Origin: an uncultured bacterium
Lineage (GTDB): Bacteria; Bacillota; Clostridia; Lachnospirales; Lachnospiraceae
Direction: 5' to 3'
Assembly (NCBI GenBank): GCA_937916345.1
Contig: CALFUE010000076.1
Location: forward strand, 1-6,290
Length of the DNA: 6,290 bases
Positions 5,741 through 6,290 of the stretch are shown here, piece by piece (the stretch's first letter is position 1; each line of letters begins with the position of its first letter). Made by a program: the position numbers and the translations under genes. The notes under the pieces were generated by a model. It saw only the letters and a program-made list of their open reading frames with translations. It did not search any database and had not been told where the DNA came from.

Positions 5741-6290
5741 TTATCCTTTTAAAAGTAAAGCGTGAGACTTCAAAAAATCCAATATCTCCTCCTGAGTGTC
5801 CATATCCATCACCTTTGAGGCGATAAGCTCCGCATCTGTCACCGTGTAGCCCGATATTATCTCCTTTACCGCGGATACATATCTGGGGCTCACGGAGAAG
5901 CTGTCCAGCCCGAAGGCTATGAGAAGCGGTATCATCATCTCGTCCGCCGCGGCCTCACCGCACATTCCGACGGGTATATCGCAGGCGTTCGCAGCCGCGA
6001 TCGTGTTTTGTATCAGCCGAAGGACAGCGGGCTGGAAGCAGGAATAGAGATATTCCACCCGAGGGTTGCCCCTGTCCACACTGACGGTATACTGTATCAG
6101 ATCATTGGTCCCTATTGAGAAGAAATCGCACTCTCCTGCCAGTATATCCGCCGTAAGAGCCGCGGAGACCGTCTCCACCATGATGCCTACCTTCACATCA
6201 TGCCCGTATGGAATCTTTTTTTTATCAAAATCCTTTTTTATGGACTCTATCTCAGCATTTACGCTCCTAAGCTCCTCCACGCAGGTTATC
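5741..6290 (-). CDS. ptsI: PTS Enzyme I (phosphoenolpyruvate-protein phosphotransferase), C-terminal part
   Basis: The C-terminal 182 residues of Enzyme I, open at the right window edge; a full protein is about 570 aa, so the N-terminal HPr-binding and phospho-His domains lie outside. Enzyme I takes phosphate from PEP and passes it to HPr, starting sugar uptake by the PTS; it is a cytoplasmic dimer. The fragment is most of the PEP-binding TIM-barrel domain. Counting from the first full codon: GIMVET with Glu39, IGTNDL with Asn62-Asp63, DRGN with Arg73, and GMCGE with Cys110. The spacing equals that of Escherichia coli Glu431, Asn454, Asp455, Arg465 and Cys502, so the active site looks intact. 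The first in-frame start-like codon in view (GTG at 6280) is internal, since the frame stays open to the edge and the residues before it fit Enzyme I. It ends in LLLKG with TAA, 33 bp before the next gene. Confidence 0.95.
   Translation of the reverse strand, partial: ITCVEELRSVNAEIESIKKDFDKKKIPYGHDVKVGIMVETVSAALTADILAGECDFFSIGTNDLIQYTVSVDRGNPRVEYLYSCFQPAVLRLIQNTIAAANACDIPVGMCGEAAADEMMIPLLIAFGLDSFSVSPRYVSAVKEIISGYTVTDAELIASKVMDMDTQEEILDFLKSHALLLKG

Overview
The window is an ordinary, densely packed bacterial chromosomal segment. Five genes all lie on the minus strand, so they are transcribed from the right edge towards the left. The gene content suggests a Gram-positive Clostridia-type organism, most likely Lachnospiraceae. 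The reasons are a ClpC-type (not ClpB) unfoldase, a signal-peptide/cadherin-like/TM surface protein, a small protein I remember as occurring next to clpC in that family, strong AAGGAGG ribosome-binding sites, and roughly half G+C by eye. The family assignment is inference; no rRNA or other phylogenetic marker is present.

Layout in transcription order: (1) 6290-5741, the C-terminal third of Enzyme I of the PTS (ptsI), cut by the window edge. (2) 5707-4436, a single-pass membrane protein with a signal peptide, an acidic and Ser/Thr-repeat stalk, one cadherin-like beta-sandwich domain, a TM helix, and a basic Ser-rich tail with an acidic end. (3) 4355-1869, clpC, complete, 828 aa. (4) 1872-1465, a 135-aa acidic protein of unknown function whose ATG overlaps the clpC stop (ATGA). 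(5) 1457-96, radA, complete, 453 aa. The last 95 bases (1-95) hold no gene I can support, only a small inverted repeat at the very edge.

Spacing is tight: 33 bp between ptsI and the membrane protein, 80 bp before clpC, a 4-bp overlap, then 7 bp. clpC, the small gene and radA look like one translationally linked unit. The 80-bp gap before clpC is the only place with a plausible internal promoter, and I see no convincing terminator anywhere. Functionally this pairs protein quality control (ClpC) with recombination and DNA repair (RadA) through an uncharacterised small protein. The usual ctsR-mcsA-mcsB partners of clpC are not in the window.

I see no mobile element, CRISPR array, tRNA, rRNA, toxin-antitoxin module or defence system. 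The points most worth a second look are the clpC/small-gene junction, where an in-phase A AAA AAA heptamer sits exactly on the overlap and a -1 slip would fuse ClpC to the small protein, and the two uncharacterised proteins next to clpC.
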